A stretch of DNA of 64,000 bases, from positions 32,091,645 through 32,155,644 of the forward strand of contig OV121088.1 in the NCBI GenBank assembly GCA_921293015.1. Reading direction: 5' to 3'. Each line of letters begins with the position of its first letter. The stretch's first letter is position 1. The stretch is from Phorcus lineatus (taxonomy: Eukaryota; Mollusca; Gastropoda; Trochida; Trochidae). Under the pieces are notes generated by a model. That model made no database searches. It was not told where the DNA came from and saw nothing but the letters and a program-made list of their open reading frames with translations. The position numbers and the translations under genes were made by a program. This document shows positions 35,261 through 49,500 of this stretch, in pieces.

Positions 35261-37420
35261 ACATATTCAACAATGATGACAATATGTAACCATTCTCCGT
35301 TGCAACCAATATAGCATATCAAACTAGTACAAACTGCCCATCCTTGATTGTATCTGTTTATTCCTATATACTTAATTGCTATTAACGGGTACGTTTTAAT
35401 ATACAACTAACAAGACAGAAAGGTTACCAGCGTCATGCTTTATCGGAAGCATTCGTCTGTCTGAATTCACTTTACCACTCACATTTATAAACTAGACTCA
35501 CTGGCAATGCGATACGTGAACCATTTGCTTTTTATACCCGTATCCGATAGCGCTAATTTGTACCTTAGGAAATCTCTGCTCTGTAATTTACAATGGTGTG
35601 TCATGTTGTTCTTTTTAATGTCCAGCTGCGTTATGTTAACAGGCTTCCGCAAGGATGTGTTTTCTCTCAACGACTATTTATCCCCTACTGTGAAGTGTTC
35701 ATATTTCAACGCTACACCATCATAGAAAGATATCATCCCAGCATGAGTGCATTGTCCTCTTCACAGTTATTTTGATTTATTGTTTTGAATGTGTTTTTAA
35801 TTGAACACCCAACGAGAGGGACATATCAGAAACCATTAGTTCCTTTTTAACCCCAAAGTATAATCTTTCGCACTGTATAAATAGACTTAAAGTAGGTTTA
35901 TTTAGTATGAATACTAATACAAATTGATTTGTACTTTAGCCTTGATCTTAGTGAAGTCATTACAGTATGATGTCATTCAACCAGTATTTCAGGCAAGGTG
36001 TCAGATGTCAATCCAAGAATAGTAAAGTTATGATTCTCTGAGTTCCTTTACTTAAAGTGTTTTGACTTTTGTATATTTTCTACAAAAAAAATTACTTTTT
36101 CATGAGTAATTATTAAAGAGCAGATGCATATTTATTACACAAGGTCAGAGGTATTTTAATACCTGAATGATTTTTTATACGCTATTATTAAAATTAAGAG
36201 GATTTTTGGTTCTAATTAGTGTAATCGATCAATCGATTTACTGTTAAAAGCATTTTGCTTCTTTTAACAACGTTGGTTATGATGTCACTTTGAAAATCAG
36301 AACTCTAACTTTACCGTTTCATGTATAATTTGTAAACCTAACGGAGACGCGATTCTAGTGATGGATGCGGAAACGAGGGAGCATAGTCTTGGAAATGTGA
36401 AACCAACCGGTCTTTTTATCCACATAACTGCCATTTACAATGACAATGAGGTTTGCATGTCTTATATAATTGTCGTATCTGTATGCATACGTATTGTGGG
36501 AAACCGTATAGTATCTACATATACATGTATTGTTACTTCGGTGTTCAGTCTTCTGGGAAACACGAATTTCTCAGGTCACCGTACCCTATAATAACATGTT
36601 AGTGCAAGGTTTTGAATACTTGTCACTGTTTGTATGAGAATATATTTCCGTTTAAACGATACAACGATGACTCGTATTTTAAACGGTCGTATCAGCCATG
36701 CTTTCTGGGAAGGCATTAGTTTGTGGATTTTGTGTTCGTTATGTAAAGACTGAGTACATATATCGCTGATACACATGATGCACTCTTACATAATGAGGCT
36801 ATAAATAACTCACTTTTGTGTTGTCATACCTGTAGCAGTGATAAACTATCTTGATATCGCCATATAAATATTACACTGCAGTATGTTACACGGGCGAGTC
36901 TGGGATATGAATAGGACATGAATTCTTTAGCCGTTTGATAAAATCGAATTCACGAACACTTACAAATAGAAAGCTTGAATTTGTGCTTCTGTTACCGCCT
37001 AGAAATAGTCCTTCTTGTTCTTCATCCATCAAGACTCAGATCTGTGTACATATGTATTGAAACATGGTAAAGTACTTAGTGCATACACCTCAGTGTCATT
37101 TCGACAAACTGTCATAAAGTACTTCAGTGATCCTTTACCGTTCTCTTAAGTCCAAAACAGTTTTCATTAGCTAATATTCAATGTTGAATATGTTATTAAA
37201 TATACATACATGTACTTATAAATTGGTATATTTTTAGTATGTTATAGACTTAAAGATAAAAAGGTTGAGGATAACATTTTGAATATAAAAATTCGTGTTG
37301 GTTCTTGTTAAAATGCATAAAACGATTGGAAACATTTGCTATTTCAAGGATCCATAACGTTCAACTAGGAGATATCGTTTTGACAGTAGATTTTGAACAA
37401 TGCCCTCTTACAGTCAAGTT

Positions 37421-37512
37421 CATGACATCATAATAGTTTTCCATCATCAAGTAATGACATCAGAATGCTATGACATCATAGGCATGACGACGTCACAATG
37501 CTATGACATCAC
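37421..37512. promoter_or_regulatory. Cluster of TGACATCA / GACGTCAC motifs
   Basis: TGACATCA occurs near 37423, 37455, 37471 and 37504, with TGACGACGTCAC near 37485. Part of this is a short duplication (AATGCTATGACATCA twice, 33 bp apart). The motifs resemble bZIP (CREB/ATF) sites, and the HOPX promoter candidate carries the perfect form TGACGTCA. Regulatory use is inference. Confidence 0.35.
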
Positions 37513-39339
37513 CGCACTGAGAGTAGTACAGTGTTAAAAAATATACATTTTAACAGAATCGAAATGAAAAATGATTTTGGATGATAAATAGAATCTTACC
37601 CTCGTGTCTTCTGATATCAAATATATAAAACTCGTTGATAAAAGTAAAAATATAGTGATGATATATTTGATGTAAGAAGACACTTGGGTGAGATTCACCA
37701 TATAAACCTGATATTGACAGATATACTTATTAAGTCATCATGCTACCTCCACGCTGAGTTTATGTGTTTATGACAGGTTGATCCTGACACCTTATTTGAC
37801 TTCACATTAATGATAACGTTTTACAATTCAATCTTGAACTTGGATTATTCAAATGAACCTCGTTCTCGTTTTTAAATCGAGAAAGTAATTATTACAAAGT
37901 TAGGCATTACACATCATTTGTTACCCCCAATTAATAACAAAATAAAAATGTAATTGTTGTCACCTGAGTGCAATACTCAAACGCCTAAATGACGCAGCAT
38001 AGTTTTGTTTGTTACTTACGTATATAAGCAACACATGCTGCATTTGTAAGTGCTAGGTATTGACGGTTTGATATACGTGTCCAATTCCTGGAACAGATTG
38101 TCAGTGAGATGTGATTCGCTCTGCAATAACAACTTATGACTCATGAGCCCATTAGATCGTATTCCTTTGCTTGTGGTAAAAGTAAGATGGTGTGTCATCT
38201 GAACTTTCTATCATTTGGAAAAAAAAGGAAAGTCGTATCCCTATTTTTCTTATTAAGTTAATTATTTAGGGACAATCGTATACTTGCTGTGTGAAAAGTG
38301 TGGATCGTTTGCTAAATGTACTTTTATATAATCATTTGTATGTCAAAAGTTTTTTTTGCATACCGGAATGTCGCAGAAGAATTGTAGACCATATGCCGAA
38401 TACCCTTTAATGTATATATATATAATTATAGAAGACGTGTCGCTTTTCTTAAAAAGTTCGTTGTTATTTCACATTTCTGACATTTGAATTTAATTAATAT
38501 CAATGTGCTCTAACCTCTAATGTGTAGCTATTGAACATCTATCGAAAGTGGTCGATAAGACTTAGGTGTCGATTGGGTTAACAATGTCTAAAAGGAGCAG
38601 TAGTACGTTTTTTAGATAAAAAAATTGATCTCTCGAAAGGTAAAATAAATATTTCCAATACATGACAATCACTTTACCCAAAAGAAACAGTCCTAAAACA
38701 AATGTACCATGCATATTCGTGTGATCAAATGATTAAAAGGTGTTCACACAAAAATGGCCACCAGGGATTTTTTGCTACGACCCAACGACTATGGATGATC
38801 GGACTAAAATAAGAAATAAACTTTCAAACAACGTGTCACTGCCTCTTTAAAACTACAAGACCTGCGAAAATATAGTCTGTGGTTGCTAGCGATTATTTGT
38901 GTTTTGATAATAATGAAATATTTGGCAGCAGGTGATAACGATTATTTGCATATCAAAGAATTATTTTATTGCATTAGTCATCGATTAATTGCCAGTCTTC
39001 ATAAATAACGACTATAAATTACAGGAGAATGTTTGTCATCGAGTTCACTTCGTGATATATCTGCACACCAGCAATTTAACTTTTTTTCTCCAGTTCATCT
39101 TGACTTCAATACCGTGCAGCTGCATTCCAAAAGTTTGTTACCCGATGTGCATTGTATATCTTGGTAAAAAGGCAATCAAATTCAAGATGCCAAAATGTAT
39201 TCGTGTCGGTAGATCAAATATTTAATTGTCGCGTATGTAGCTTTGTATACCATTTGTTACTCATGTTTTGTCACAGCAGCGAAAGTACGCTATTGGCGTC
39301 CAAAGGAAATCGACAATACCTGTTTCTAGATTGCGAAAG

Positions 39340-39816
39340 TTAAAGAGCCACTCCGTGAGTTGTTGGAGTCATATATGCAAAACTTTATCAATGGTGTCAT
39401 TTGATCGAGAAGTATCGACTGTTACCTAAAAGACACATTTTAAAGCTTATTGCATTTTTACAGTGACAATATGAAGGTAGAACGTCGCAATTATGATCGA
39501 AAACCGGACATTGGCGCGCGTCAATTAGTCAAACGTAATTCTGGAGATTTATCTAAAACAGCCAGGAGGGCAGTTAGGAGTTGTTAGTGTTTGTTAGGTT
39601 ATTTAACTAGTATCCATGTATATTGGACGTGACATCAACACCTCTGTGCATTTATAAGACTGTTTTTAGATTTTCATGGAAAACCAGAATTTGTCATATA
39701 AATGTCTTTTGGTCATGAAAAGTTTAGATGTTTTGATTTTATATCACCTTATACGACATTTAGGTTCGTATCAAAGGTATATAATATGTCATGAAAATCA
39801 CGGAGTGGCTCTTTAA
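39340..39816 (-). mobile_element. TTAA MITE, copy C (477 bp)
   Basis: TTAAAGAGCCACTCCGTGAG at the left and TCACGGAGTGGCTCTTTAA at the right, bounded by TTAA, in reverse orientation to copy A. The interior is colinear with copies A and D. Confidence 0.87.
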
Positions 39817-40846
39817 TGAGCAAACCTTTTGGATAAAGCGAAGTTGCCTAGATTCCGATTGCTGGAATTAACTTAATAATCGTTACGGATAATGACAGTC
39901 ATTTCCTCGTGCCAATATTGTGTACATAGTTTTGATAAAAAGTCTTGATTGATCGATGTTTATTCATAGTAATTACACTTCGACATTGATTGTGTGGGTT
40001 CACTTTATTTGACAAGGGTATTTTGGTCACAAAGAACATGTTTAAGGAGAAAAATATTGATGTAGATATTCAATCGTCTTTGGTTATAAAAAAGAAAAAG
40101 TTTCAAGGCAAAATAAAACGAAATGACAGTCTCATAGTATTATAGAATCCCTAGAGAAAATATGAAATAATACATGACTATTTTAAACCGATATTGTCAA
40201 AAGCAAATATGTTCAGTGTCTATTTAGGAGAAAGGTTTCCTTGTGGTCTCAAACTGATCGTCAATGAAAATTGTAACACCTTTTGAAAATCATCTGTCTC
40301 TTTACTCCTTCAAACATGAACAAACAAAATATCCCCAAACTCCCCAAAAATGGAAATTAGATATGTACCAAAATAACACCCATTTCACCAGGCTCCGTTA
40401 CGTGAGTCGTGAGGTTTGCCTCTGACATAATTCAAATCAGCCAATCAGCGAGGTCGCCCCGTAATCTATGGTGCTGGCGAGTTGCATTTTGCTTGTACGC
40501 TTTTAAGATCTCGGAAACCAAAAACTTCCGAATGTTTTCCGAATGTCGAACTTCCTAAATACACGAATTAATGTATTTTGTGTTCATTCAATTTACATTG
40601 TTAGATTTTATTTTAATGAGATTGAATTTGAAATACTGTGATCTAGAATAGAAAATGTTACAGGGTGGCACTGCACTGAAGTTTATGCCACTTGATTGAT
40701 TCATTCAAGGTGAATGATATTGAAACAGAGATCAATAAGAATTGTTGACTGTAATACAATCACTTTGTTCTCACATAAACCAGGATGTGGCTGTTTTATG
40801 TTTGTTGATGAGTCATATATCACACCATGGACACACAATACTGTAG

Positions 40847-41152
40847 ACGTGATGCAGCAAGTTTACAATGAACTTTATCACCTTGCAACGTTGCTGTAAT
40901 TGACATCACACTATCTGCAATAGAACATATTATTGTAGATTTTAACATTTTGGTTATCAACGATTTCATCTTAAAAAATTAGTTTGATCCTACGAGTCGA
41001 AATTACATACAATACAATATACGTGATGAAGTTAGTTTAACATGAACTTTGACATCTTTCAACGTTGAATTATTTGAGATCACACTATCTGTAATAGAGC
41101 AGTTCATTGTACTTTATAAACACTTTCGTTAACAACAATTTTGTCATTTAAA
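40847..41152. repeat. Diverged tandem duplication, about 174-bp period
   Basis: ACGTGATGCAGCAAGTTTAC (40847) and ACGTGATGAAGTTAGTTTAA (41021) start two copies. Both contain TCACACTATCTGCAATAGA or TCACACTATCTGTAATAGA and end near CATCTTAAA / GTCATTTAAA. TCACACTATCTGCAATAG also occurs at 49531, so the unit includes a dispersed sequence. Confidence 0.6.
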
Positions 41153-44100
41153 TATGATTTTTTATCTTTTTATTTACATAAAGTAGTTTAAAGAATTAAA
41201 GTTGAAAGAAATTGTATGAATATTGACGTAATAACTTCGAACCTATTTTCACCATTTTTAACATATATATTTGTCTTTTGTTTGTAAATGTATGACAAAA
41301 TTGTTGTATCAAATCATATTGGTATGAATGGTATTTTGAATGATTGATTGATGACCGTTGTCAATATCGAGTCCAAATGTCGACGGACATAACAGATATT
41401 AAACCGCCATAAGTTGCATCTTTGTCATTTACAATGGACTATGGTATGCTTTGAGTCACTATAAAAGATAATTTTTATGATTCAAAATGTTCCTCAACAA
41501 TTGTTAGCATATGTCAAAGAGTTAATCTTCAGGGGATCAAATATATCATTTCTCAATGATTCGTAATCACGTATCATAAAAAAAAATCAAAATATTACGC
41601 TGTCATTTTTGTGTGAACACCTTCTAATGAAAGATTTACATAGCAATGATCAAAATTCACTTACTCATCGTAACGTAACGCTGTGGGGAAAACTTATTTG
41701 AGCACTTGTGATGACACTTGAACATATTTAAGTACATCCTAGATTTAACCAAATGCACTTTGTATGTCGGTCATGTTTCTGCTTTCATCGAATACTTGAT
41801 ATAATGTTAAATACCACACACCGTCTGTTTGCACAACAAACCGCATTATTGGTATAGAAACCACATTAATATTCTATCAGTGTCGAGAAGTGTTATGTAA
41901 ATATATGCTATATACATGAAATCAGCATTCCGTACAATAAACTGTACATGTGCAGTTGCTCCTTGATGATGCAACAAACAGGCCTTGATTTGTACATTAC
42001 TACAGTACTCGACCTAAAATGACATAGTGCAATACCTTTGCACACGATAAAGTAAATAATTTTCATAGTCGAAACTTTAAACGTTAGCGTGGTAAGGGTC
42101 ATACTTCATCTTCACATATTTGCGGCAATATTTACTCTAGTGTAATACAATTTCAGGAATTGGTGATATATATCTTATTTCAACCTCGATTTCGCTCGAT
42201 TGATACCAAACTATAGACTTATTTTGAATAATTGTAATTGACGCATATAATAATTTCCTTCTTGTTTAAGAATATAGGTAAGATGAATTATAAACTTTGC
42301 ACATTTCTATATTTTATAAGCGTTTTGAACGAATTCTTCATTTAGTGAAGACAGGAATCAACCATGATATGTGTTAAATCGTGACAATCTTTGCATGTCG
42401 TGCTTTGATTAAATGTACATCTAAACAAATTAAGATAAAGTTTAATGACTTTTAGGACCACAACTGTAATGTCTATGAACGAGGCTAGGTATGTATGTAG
42501 ACAGTCGATATGATTTAAACTAAGATATTAGATACAACTTGCATTTGTATGATCAATTGCAATCTACGCCATTTTTAACGTAACGTATACGTATACGATT
42601 TTTATGCTATAAGCACAACATACATGTCCTTTGGTTTGACGTATTGGAATGGAAAATCAGTGAAATTGACTAGAAGTGGTGGGTCACCGCCAGATGCTTT
42701 GGGATGAAATAAACAACATGATTGACAGATGACATGTCACTTCTTATTTATTCTATTTTCTCCTTGCTGTTGTACCAAAACATCGCTCAGAAGGTCAATA
42801 TGTTGGGTATAAAACCTGTTTTTATGCTTAAATATATCTGATTTCTTCTTCATCAGCTGAGTGATCTTTTGCTCCGAAACCTCGACACAAGACAAAAGTT
42901 ACCACCCAGAAATATTTCCTTTCTTATGCATGTAATTGCAAGTTTCTAATGTATGATAGATGTAAAATTATCAATATTTGTGTTGTATTTTTTTATTGTT
43001 CTCTCGGAAAAATATTGAATACAGACAGGCATCATATTAGAAGGGCAGCTGGTCACTTAAGATGTGTTTTGGTGTCAATCATCTTCAAATTAGCATGATG
43101 GTTGTTCGTTTAGTGTCTATTTAGTAAGAAATTACCTGACTTGAAACTTTACCTTTTACAGTGTATTCACTTCTTTGCTTTCACCTCAAAGAAACACAGG
43201 CGATATTAGAAATATCAAGTTTCAATTAGTACTTACAGATGTAAGTAGTGAGCGATACCCATACAACGTCTGTTTACCTTCGCACAAAGACGCTCCAGGT
43301 AAAAGACCTTCAGGTAACACCTTCTACCTGTGTTCCCACGTAGGTACAGGTGTGACAGATGACTAATAAGAATTTCTATAATGCGAAAATAGAATTACAC
43401 GCATGGATATCGGAAATGAAGATGCAAGTCCTAATGTAATGCTAATTGCACACATGACAACGGTGGACATTCTCACATAAAATAATTGACCAGCGACTGA
43501 AAATGGTTTTTTAGTGGTTTATGAATAAACTCTCACGTTTAATGGACATTAACTGACCTGTAAATAATATATGTATGTGTAATTGTGGATATGGTAAAAA
43601 GTAATTTTGATAAATATATAAATACCTTACTCTAGAGGGTTGTTTACACTTCACACCTGATGGTTTCCACTTATGTTGTAAGATGATTGGATTGTGAACT
43701 GTTGACAGGGGGTGTTCCCTCAGCCATTATAATCATATAAGTTGTTGCCTAAACTGATTATAGTGAAATGTTGCCTAACTGTTACAGATGACTGGACATG
43801 GTCATAGATTACTATGGATGCTAAGTAATTTATATCAGTATAGTTAAATAACATGACAAGTGAGTTTTATATACAAGGCATACTCGTTTATGTTGGCTGA
43901 ATTAACCGATGTTTGTCACTTAATTCCCCCCGGGAATTTTCATCCAGGAAAACACATACTTAAATTACCCACCCATGATGTAGGTAAGCAAACTGTTACG
44001 TCAATTGGACCTGCGAATCTCGTGAAAGACAACTCCTGTTACAACTAACGTTGTTCCTGCGTTGAGAAACATGGCTTATAATATCAGCTCTTATTTCGCA

Positions 44101-45699
44101 CTTTCCATGAAGAACTCTTAAATACTCATAGTTTGGATTTAGAGTCAAACTAGTTTTGTACGACGTGTATGCCAACCGTGATATCTAAATGATATTTATA
44201 ACCGCTACCTAAACTCAAAATCAAATCAAAATTATTTTCGTTTGATGATCATTTTCTCTAGATCGCTTTTGCTTCTCATCAAGTATGTTATCTTTTGTAT
44301 ATGAATGATTTATTATTAATAGTGTTCAACTTCAGATCACCTATTCACACTTTATGATACATGTTGTTCATATTCAAATGTCAACATAAATCATCCAAAA
44401 TCACCAATGCTTAATCCAAATCTCCACACCCAATGCACAAAATAGGTTCAGATCTTTGAGATTCAGATAACAAAATCCGTCCTTCTTTGCAATGTCCATC
44501 ATTGTATTCAGTCTAACATTGCACGACCAGATGGACACTCAATGACCTCTAATGACCCATGATGTCCAGGTGAAATCGCCTATTAACCCCAGGTGCCCGT
44601 GAGTCATCCACATGTTTACAGCAGTTTTCTCATATGCTTTATGAAAATGATATCAGCGCCATTGTCAGTCACCCACAGAAACAAGCTGCGAAGGTTATAA
44701 TAAGTCATTACTTTGTCACACAGGACAAAAGCCTCACTGTCAATCTGTGGCGAAGACGAGGTCGACTTATTGGATGGACATAAGTAGAGCTAAATTTAGT
44801 CTACTTGTACTCATTCGGCCTTCAGAGGAGAAAGTAGACGAACATTTTTTGTAGTCCTTCAAAAAAGATTTTACCAAAAATGTATTTTTCAATATTTGGT
44901 AAGAAATAATATAAAAAAGGAGTCCAATACTTAATTTCACACTTAAGAAGGTTCCTTAAGAAAGTTCCTTTAACATTTTACATTACAGGGTCTGGGTGAC
45001 TGTCTGAGGAGATAGTGACAGATTTCCCCTTTTAGTGATGAATATATATGATATTCGATGAACCACTGGGGAAAACATTCCATGAATTGACACCTTTGAT
45101 TGTAAACGAGCAAAAGACAGATAAAGCCATAACTCTTCACTTATGCAGTGATAGTTTAGTACATCATCGAATTTGGAACAAAATACGATTAGCACATTGT
45201 GTATCACAGAAAAAGAGGTATACTTTATGTTTGTATTCTAACACTTGTGTCAGCTGACCTTAGTCGTCAGGGGTCACAGCTGTCAGATATCAATCACGTG
45301 TCGATAGCAGGATAAGATGTGTTATCATCCACCCGATTACCTCCCTTGTCGAGAGGAAATCGAGCGTGCTTATGTCGCTACTAACCCCAAGAACTTTTTG
45401 CGTTTTACGAGACATCCAACTTAGGGGGTACAGTTTTTACTTGGTAGGTCCAATATAGACTGATATTATATGGTTACAATGTTGACAATGCAAATGATGT
45501 CATATTAGGTTTAAATGACTATAGTTAAAAGAAATTAGATAAAGTTGTTTTCAGTTTTTGGTTTGACTGTTTTCTCATTTGGACTGAACTATATACGCTC
45601 AAACTGCATAAAAAAGCTTGATTATTGATATATTTTTGGTTTGGAACCATACCCCTAACGAGCTTCATATAAATGCATTTGTATTGGGGTGGTTTTAGA

Positions 45700-45775
45700 C
45701 ATGCTTAACGATTGTGACGTCACGTCGGTCAGCGCGCGATGTTATGACACAATGTGTTTTTACAACGGCATCATA
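45700..45775 (+). repeat. Dispersed repeat, partner of 23863-24125
   Basis: Contains TGCTTAACGATTGTGACG, GTGACGTCAC and GTCAGCGCGCGATG. See the partner entry for the matching phrases. CpG-richer than its flanks. Confidence 0.5.
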
Positions 45776-47588
45776 CCCTTATAGTTTAAAACTGATATTT
45801 TTTCGATATGTAAAACGATCCTTAGTTTCCTGTATAAATCATCAAATCTAAACACGACTGAGGTCAGTAACTTCGGTTTACACGTTTGAGGTTACAAACA
45901 CTTATAAAATGTATGATAGAGTTAGGAGGTAATCTCAGGCGGAGATGAACGGAAGCAATATATTAGATAAGCCAATGTGGTTTTCTGGGATGTCATTGAC
46001 ATTAGCTTGATGCATGTGTGAGGGTAATCTCAGATACATCTCCTTCAGGCACAGCAGGCAGCTTGTATAGATATGATATGATATAGGATGTATACACTGC
46101 TTGCTCTGTGTCCACAAGGGTGAAACATAGTCCCTAGTTTCAAATATCTACGTGCTTAATTTTAGCAAATAAGAGCATTTTGATGCAAGTTGGTTCAAGA
46201 AATAGGAAATTTATTGATTTACAATATAGTTACTAACTACTAGTTAGTATCTATATAAGTTAGTATCTACACCGAAACGTCGCATCTCTTTGCAATGAAG
46301 AAGTTGTAAATCCATAATTATGTTATTTCTTCATCATACCAACTTCTAAAATGCCACTCAAAGAAGTTGGTTCACATTCGTCAACATCTCTTTTATTACA
46401 TTTTGCTGTGTAGACATAATGGTTGAATCAAAAAGTATAAACCCTTCAGTCATTGAAAATGTTTTATTTGTCTACGGTCATTTGACAAATAAGAGCACTG
46501 TGAAGTAATGTTGTTTATTTGTCAATCTCATTAGTTAGTTTTGCTTATCAGACATAATGATTGAATTAGAAACGAATAAGCTCATCGGTGTTTGAAAATG
46601 ATATCTCTTAGCAGGTTATTAGTTTATGTTGTATTAGATCTGGTTTAACTGAATGGTATTTTGAGAATTTTAATCAGTCTTTAAAAAGAATAATATTGAG
46701 ATAAGATTTGCATAAAATGTACAAAAGGGTTTTCTGACACCCCTTCATTTTTTTATTGAATATACCAAGGTAATGTAGAACAGTTGATATCTGATTCTTA
46801 TTTTGGTTCTATATATATCATTTATTATATAATCAAAGATACAAGGCGATATGTATATAATACATGAGATATGTTTGTCCTTAACACGAAGGCGAGTAAA
46901 GTAGGTTCCATTAACAATCAGATGCTTCGTATCAAAGCAATACATACTCAGCCCTGATGGCTGTTTAGTTTGTTTGTAAGAGACTTCTTGGTAATCTTAT
47001 GTTGATGATTTAACAAAAAATGATACCACATTTAAGAGTCATTTCATTAAATAGGTAAGAACATATTTTGTTTTACAAAGTACTCTCGGTCGTACAGTTT
47101 TAAGATAAGTACATCTGACCGACAGCGACATGAAGCATATTCGTGCTTATACAATGTGTATGAATCGTGATTTATTATCCATTGAATATAACATTATGTT
47201 CTCCTTAAGGCTCGTTTGGTCCAATTAAAGATGTAACTCGTTCCCGACATGGTTATTCTTGAAAAATATGTAGGTATTATAGAACTCGACATAACTGTTT
47301 CCACATGGTAAACACTAGATTAAAAATTCCGTCAAAAGATATCAAAGTCTGCGCCCATATTTGAATGGCGTGTTGAGAAAGAAAGGGCCACGCCTAGCAA
47401 TAAACAATTATAATCATAACGCATAGTTAGAAGAAGGTGTTTATGCTCGGTGTGATATGATTTATATGTCATTTGTTGTCAGTTTTTACATATGAATATC
47501 ACATTTAATGCGCTATAATGAAACACACATGGTCGCCATGTTCTTGGTTGCTGTAATGAAATGACGTTCTTTAAATGTACGTAATTGT

Positions 47589-47590
<2 letters not shown>

Positions 47591-47637
<47 letters not shown>

Positions 47638-47687
47638 TTGTGTGTGTGTGGGTGTGTGTGGGTGTGTGTGTATATATATATATATTC
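47591..47687. repeat. (TA)n(TG)n(TA)n compound microsatellite
   Basis: Uninterrupted TA repeats run into TGTGTG with TTTG and GGGTG interruptions and return to TA. The Tyr/Ile/Cys/Val-rich open frames here are artefacts of the repeat. Confidence 0.95.
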
Positions 47688-48991
47688 ATAAATTACAAAA
47701 ACCCAAAATATTACAAAATTACAAAAATATATGTGTATATATGTATCATATATATTGTTATGGCAATGATAATCTCATTTAATGAAATTTATGTAGGAAT
47801 ATGCACACAAATTTATTTTGTAAAATGTTGATAAATGGTATACCATCATGGGACTAGTTTGACAAATTGGAGCAACGCTGCTCCTTGATACGTGTATTTT
47901 GAAGTATCTCCTTTCACATGGTGTTCTATATCATGAAAATAAAGATGACATTATTCAACTTGCCCAAAGAGACAAGTTAACGCCCATACTTTATATTCTA
48001 AACTGAGTTATCACAGCACTGTGTTATATGGTTAAGGCGTATGGTTAAATCATTCAAATATTCTTTAAAGTATATTTTAACAACAAAAATTCTTTTTACA
48101 AATTTTGTCTTCAAAGACGAAGCACATGACATTTCTCTCAAACAGTGCCTATGATGGCGTTATCAGATATCTGATAGATCGTACTTTCCTTGCGACTCTC
48201 AATGTATTTAGTGAACCTCACACAGATGGGTTAGCGATGAGACAACGAGCAACGTTATCGTTTTTCATCCGGTAGCAGATAACATCTAAATTTCTGTGAA
48301 GGGTTATCTGGCGTAGCATGTTAAAATGAAGTTCTTGATAAAATACAATGGGGTCTTTATTCACGGCTGTGGTTGTTTAAAGACTATGTGAGTGACCCAT
48401 ATACATGTTCCGGTCGACTACCATTTATACTCTCTCACATGAAAATTTCAGGGGAAAAGTGAAATAGAAAAAACTTTTGATTTATGAGATATCGCTTAAC
48501 ACTTTCATTAACACCTTCATCTTTCTAGTTAGTTATGTTATTGATTATCATATTTGAAAGTATGTATTACTGAGTAATCATATCATCAAGTATCTACCCT
48601 TTCGGAGATGCTTCGTCAGCATCATGGTTTTATGTTTTATTGATTGATTCCTGATCGACCTATAGACTCATGATTACTGAGAAATGGTTCTTGATTGATT
48701 TGCATGTTTTCCTAGCATGTCTCTGTATATGAACAATCAAATCTATATAGAATAATAATTTCGGACATTGTTTTAATACTGATTTCCTTTCGAAAGATAG
48801 TAATATCCAAGTTCTCGTGAAGTTTTCGGTTTTTCAAGAGTCTGTTTCAGATATGGTTTACAAATCGATTGTCTCTCGCGTTTCCTGACATTTTAAGCAT
48901 CCAAATCCGTAGAATATTAATTCAGATATTTGAACATTTAAATATGTATATTGTCGTGATATTCTTCTGTATCTATTATTATTGGTTTCAG

Positions 48992-49069
48992 AGATGGTTC
49001 CAACACCGATTGGCCTGCTGGAGACAGGCCCAGGGACTGCCAGCCAATAGCGGTTCCGTCAACGACTGA
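48992..49069 (+). CDS. HOPX: HOPX-like homeodomain-only protein, exon 2
   Basis: Starts after TATTGGTTTCAG in phase 0 and encodes 25 residues then TGA. RWFQHRLACWRQAQGLPANS ... SVND matches the human HOPX end KWFKQRLAKWRRSEGLPS ... SV.D almost residue for residue. It supplies the second half of helix 3: Trp48 and Phe49 are present (residues 65-66 of the protein), but position 51, Asn in DNA-binding homeodomains and Gln in human HOPX, is His here (residue 68). Without exon 1 the frame would not be recognised. The two exons together make 88 aa. Confidence 0.9.
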   Translation, partial: RWFQHRLACWRQAQGLPANSGSVND

Positions 49070-49500
49070 CGTCACTTCCGTGTTCAAAACGAGGCCCCTA
49101 AGGGGATCGAACTCTGCAAAGACTGCTTTGGTTTTGTGTTAAATCTGTTCTTATGTTTGTTTATGTTTTGTTTTTCTCCAAAGATTTACAGGAATGTTCC
49201 TTTTGGAAGTTCAGGGAAATTGACACGTGAGGGCGCTTTCATCGTGTATATATCACTCATGTCCAGACTTAACGTGTATCGCATACTGTTTATTTATCAC
49301 CAATGTTTCCAATTATTTTGTCGTTGTAAGATATATGCAGCTAATTTATTGACGGATTGTGTTTAAATTAAATATGTGTATAAGAGGACTTCATACGTTG
49401 TTGCGTTTTCTTTTTTTATTCCCCATACTATTGGACGTACGCCCGTCTGTCCTTACGTATATACGAAGTGAAATTATTAGAAATAAATGCCTTTTAGGTG
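49070..49500 (+). other. HOPX: HOPX-like 3' UTR with candidate poly(A) signal
   Basis: Non-coding after the TGA. AATAAA lies at 49482-49487. The 3' end of the transcript is not proven, and the frame at 49136-49366 shows no homology. Confidence 0.45.

Larger units (their letters stand above)
18626..48991 (+). other. HOPX: 30.4-kb intron of the HOPX-like gene
   Basis: Runs from donor GTAAGG to acceptor TTATTATTGGTTTCAG and splits the homeodomain between positions 46 and 47, a common intron site in paired-class homeobox genes. It holds two MITE copies, a LINE 3' end, three minisatellite-type arrays, a long ACT microsatellite, a TA/TG microsatellite, several diverged tandem duplications and a TGACATCA cluster. 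I found no convincing internal gene on either strand. Long introns of developmental genes often carry enhancers, but none can be named from sequence alone. Confidence 0.8.

Noticed and set aside
47585..47831. Cys/Val/Tyr-rich small proteins
   Set aside because: Translations of the TA/TG microsatellite.
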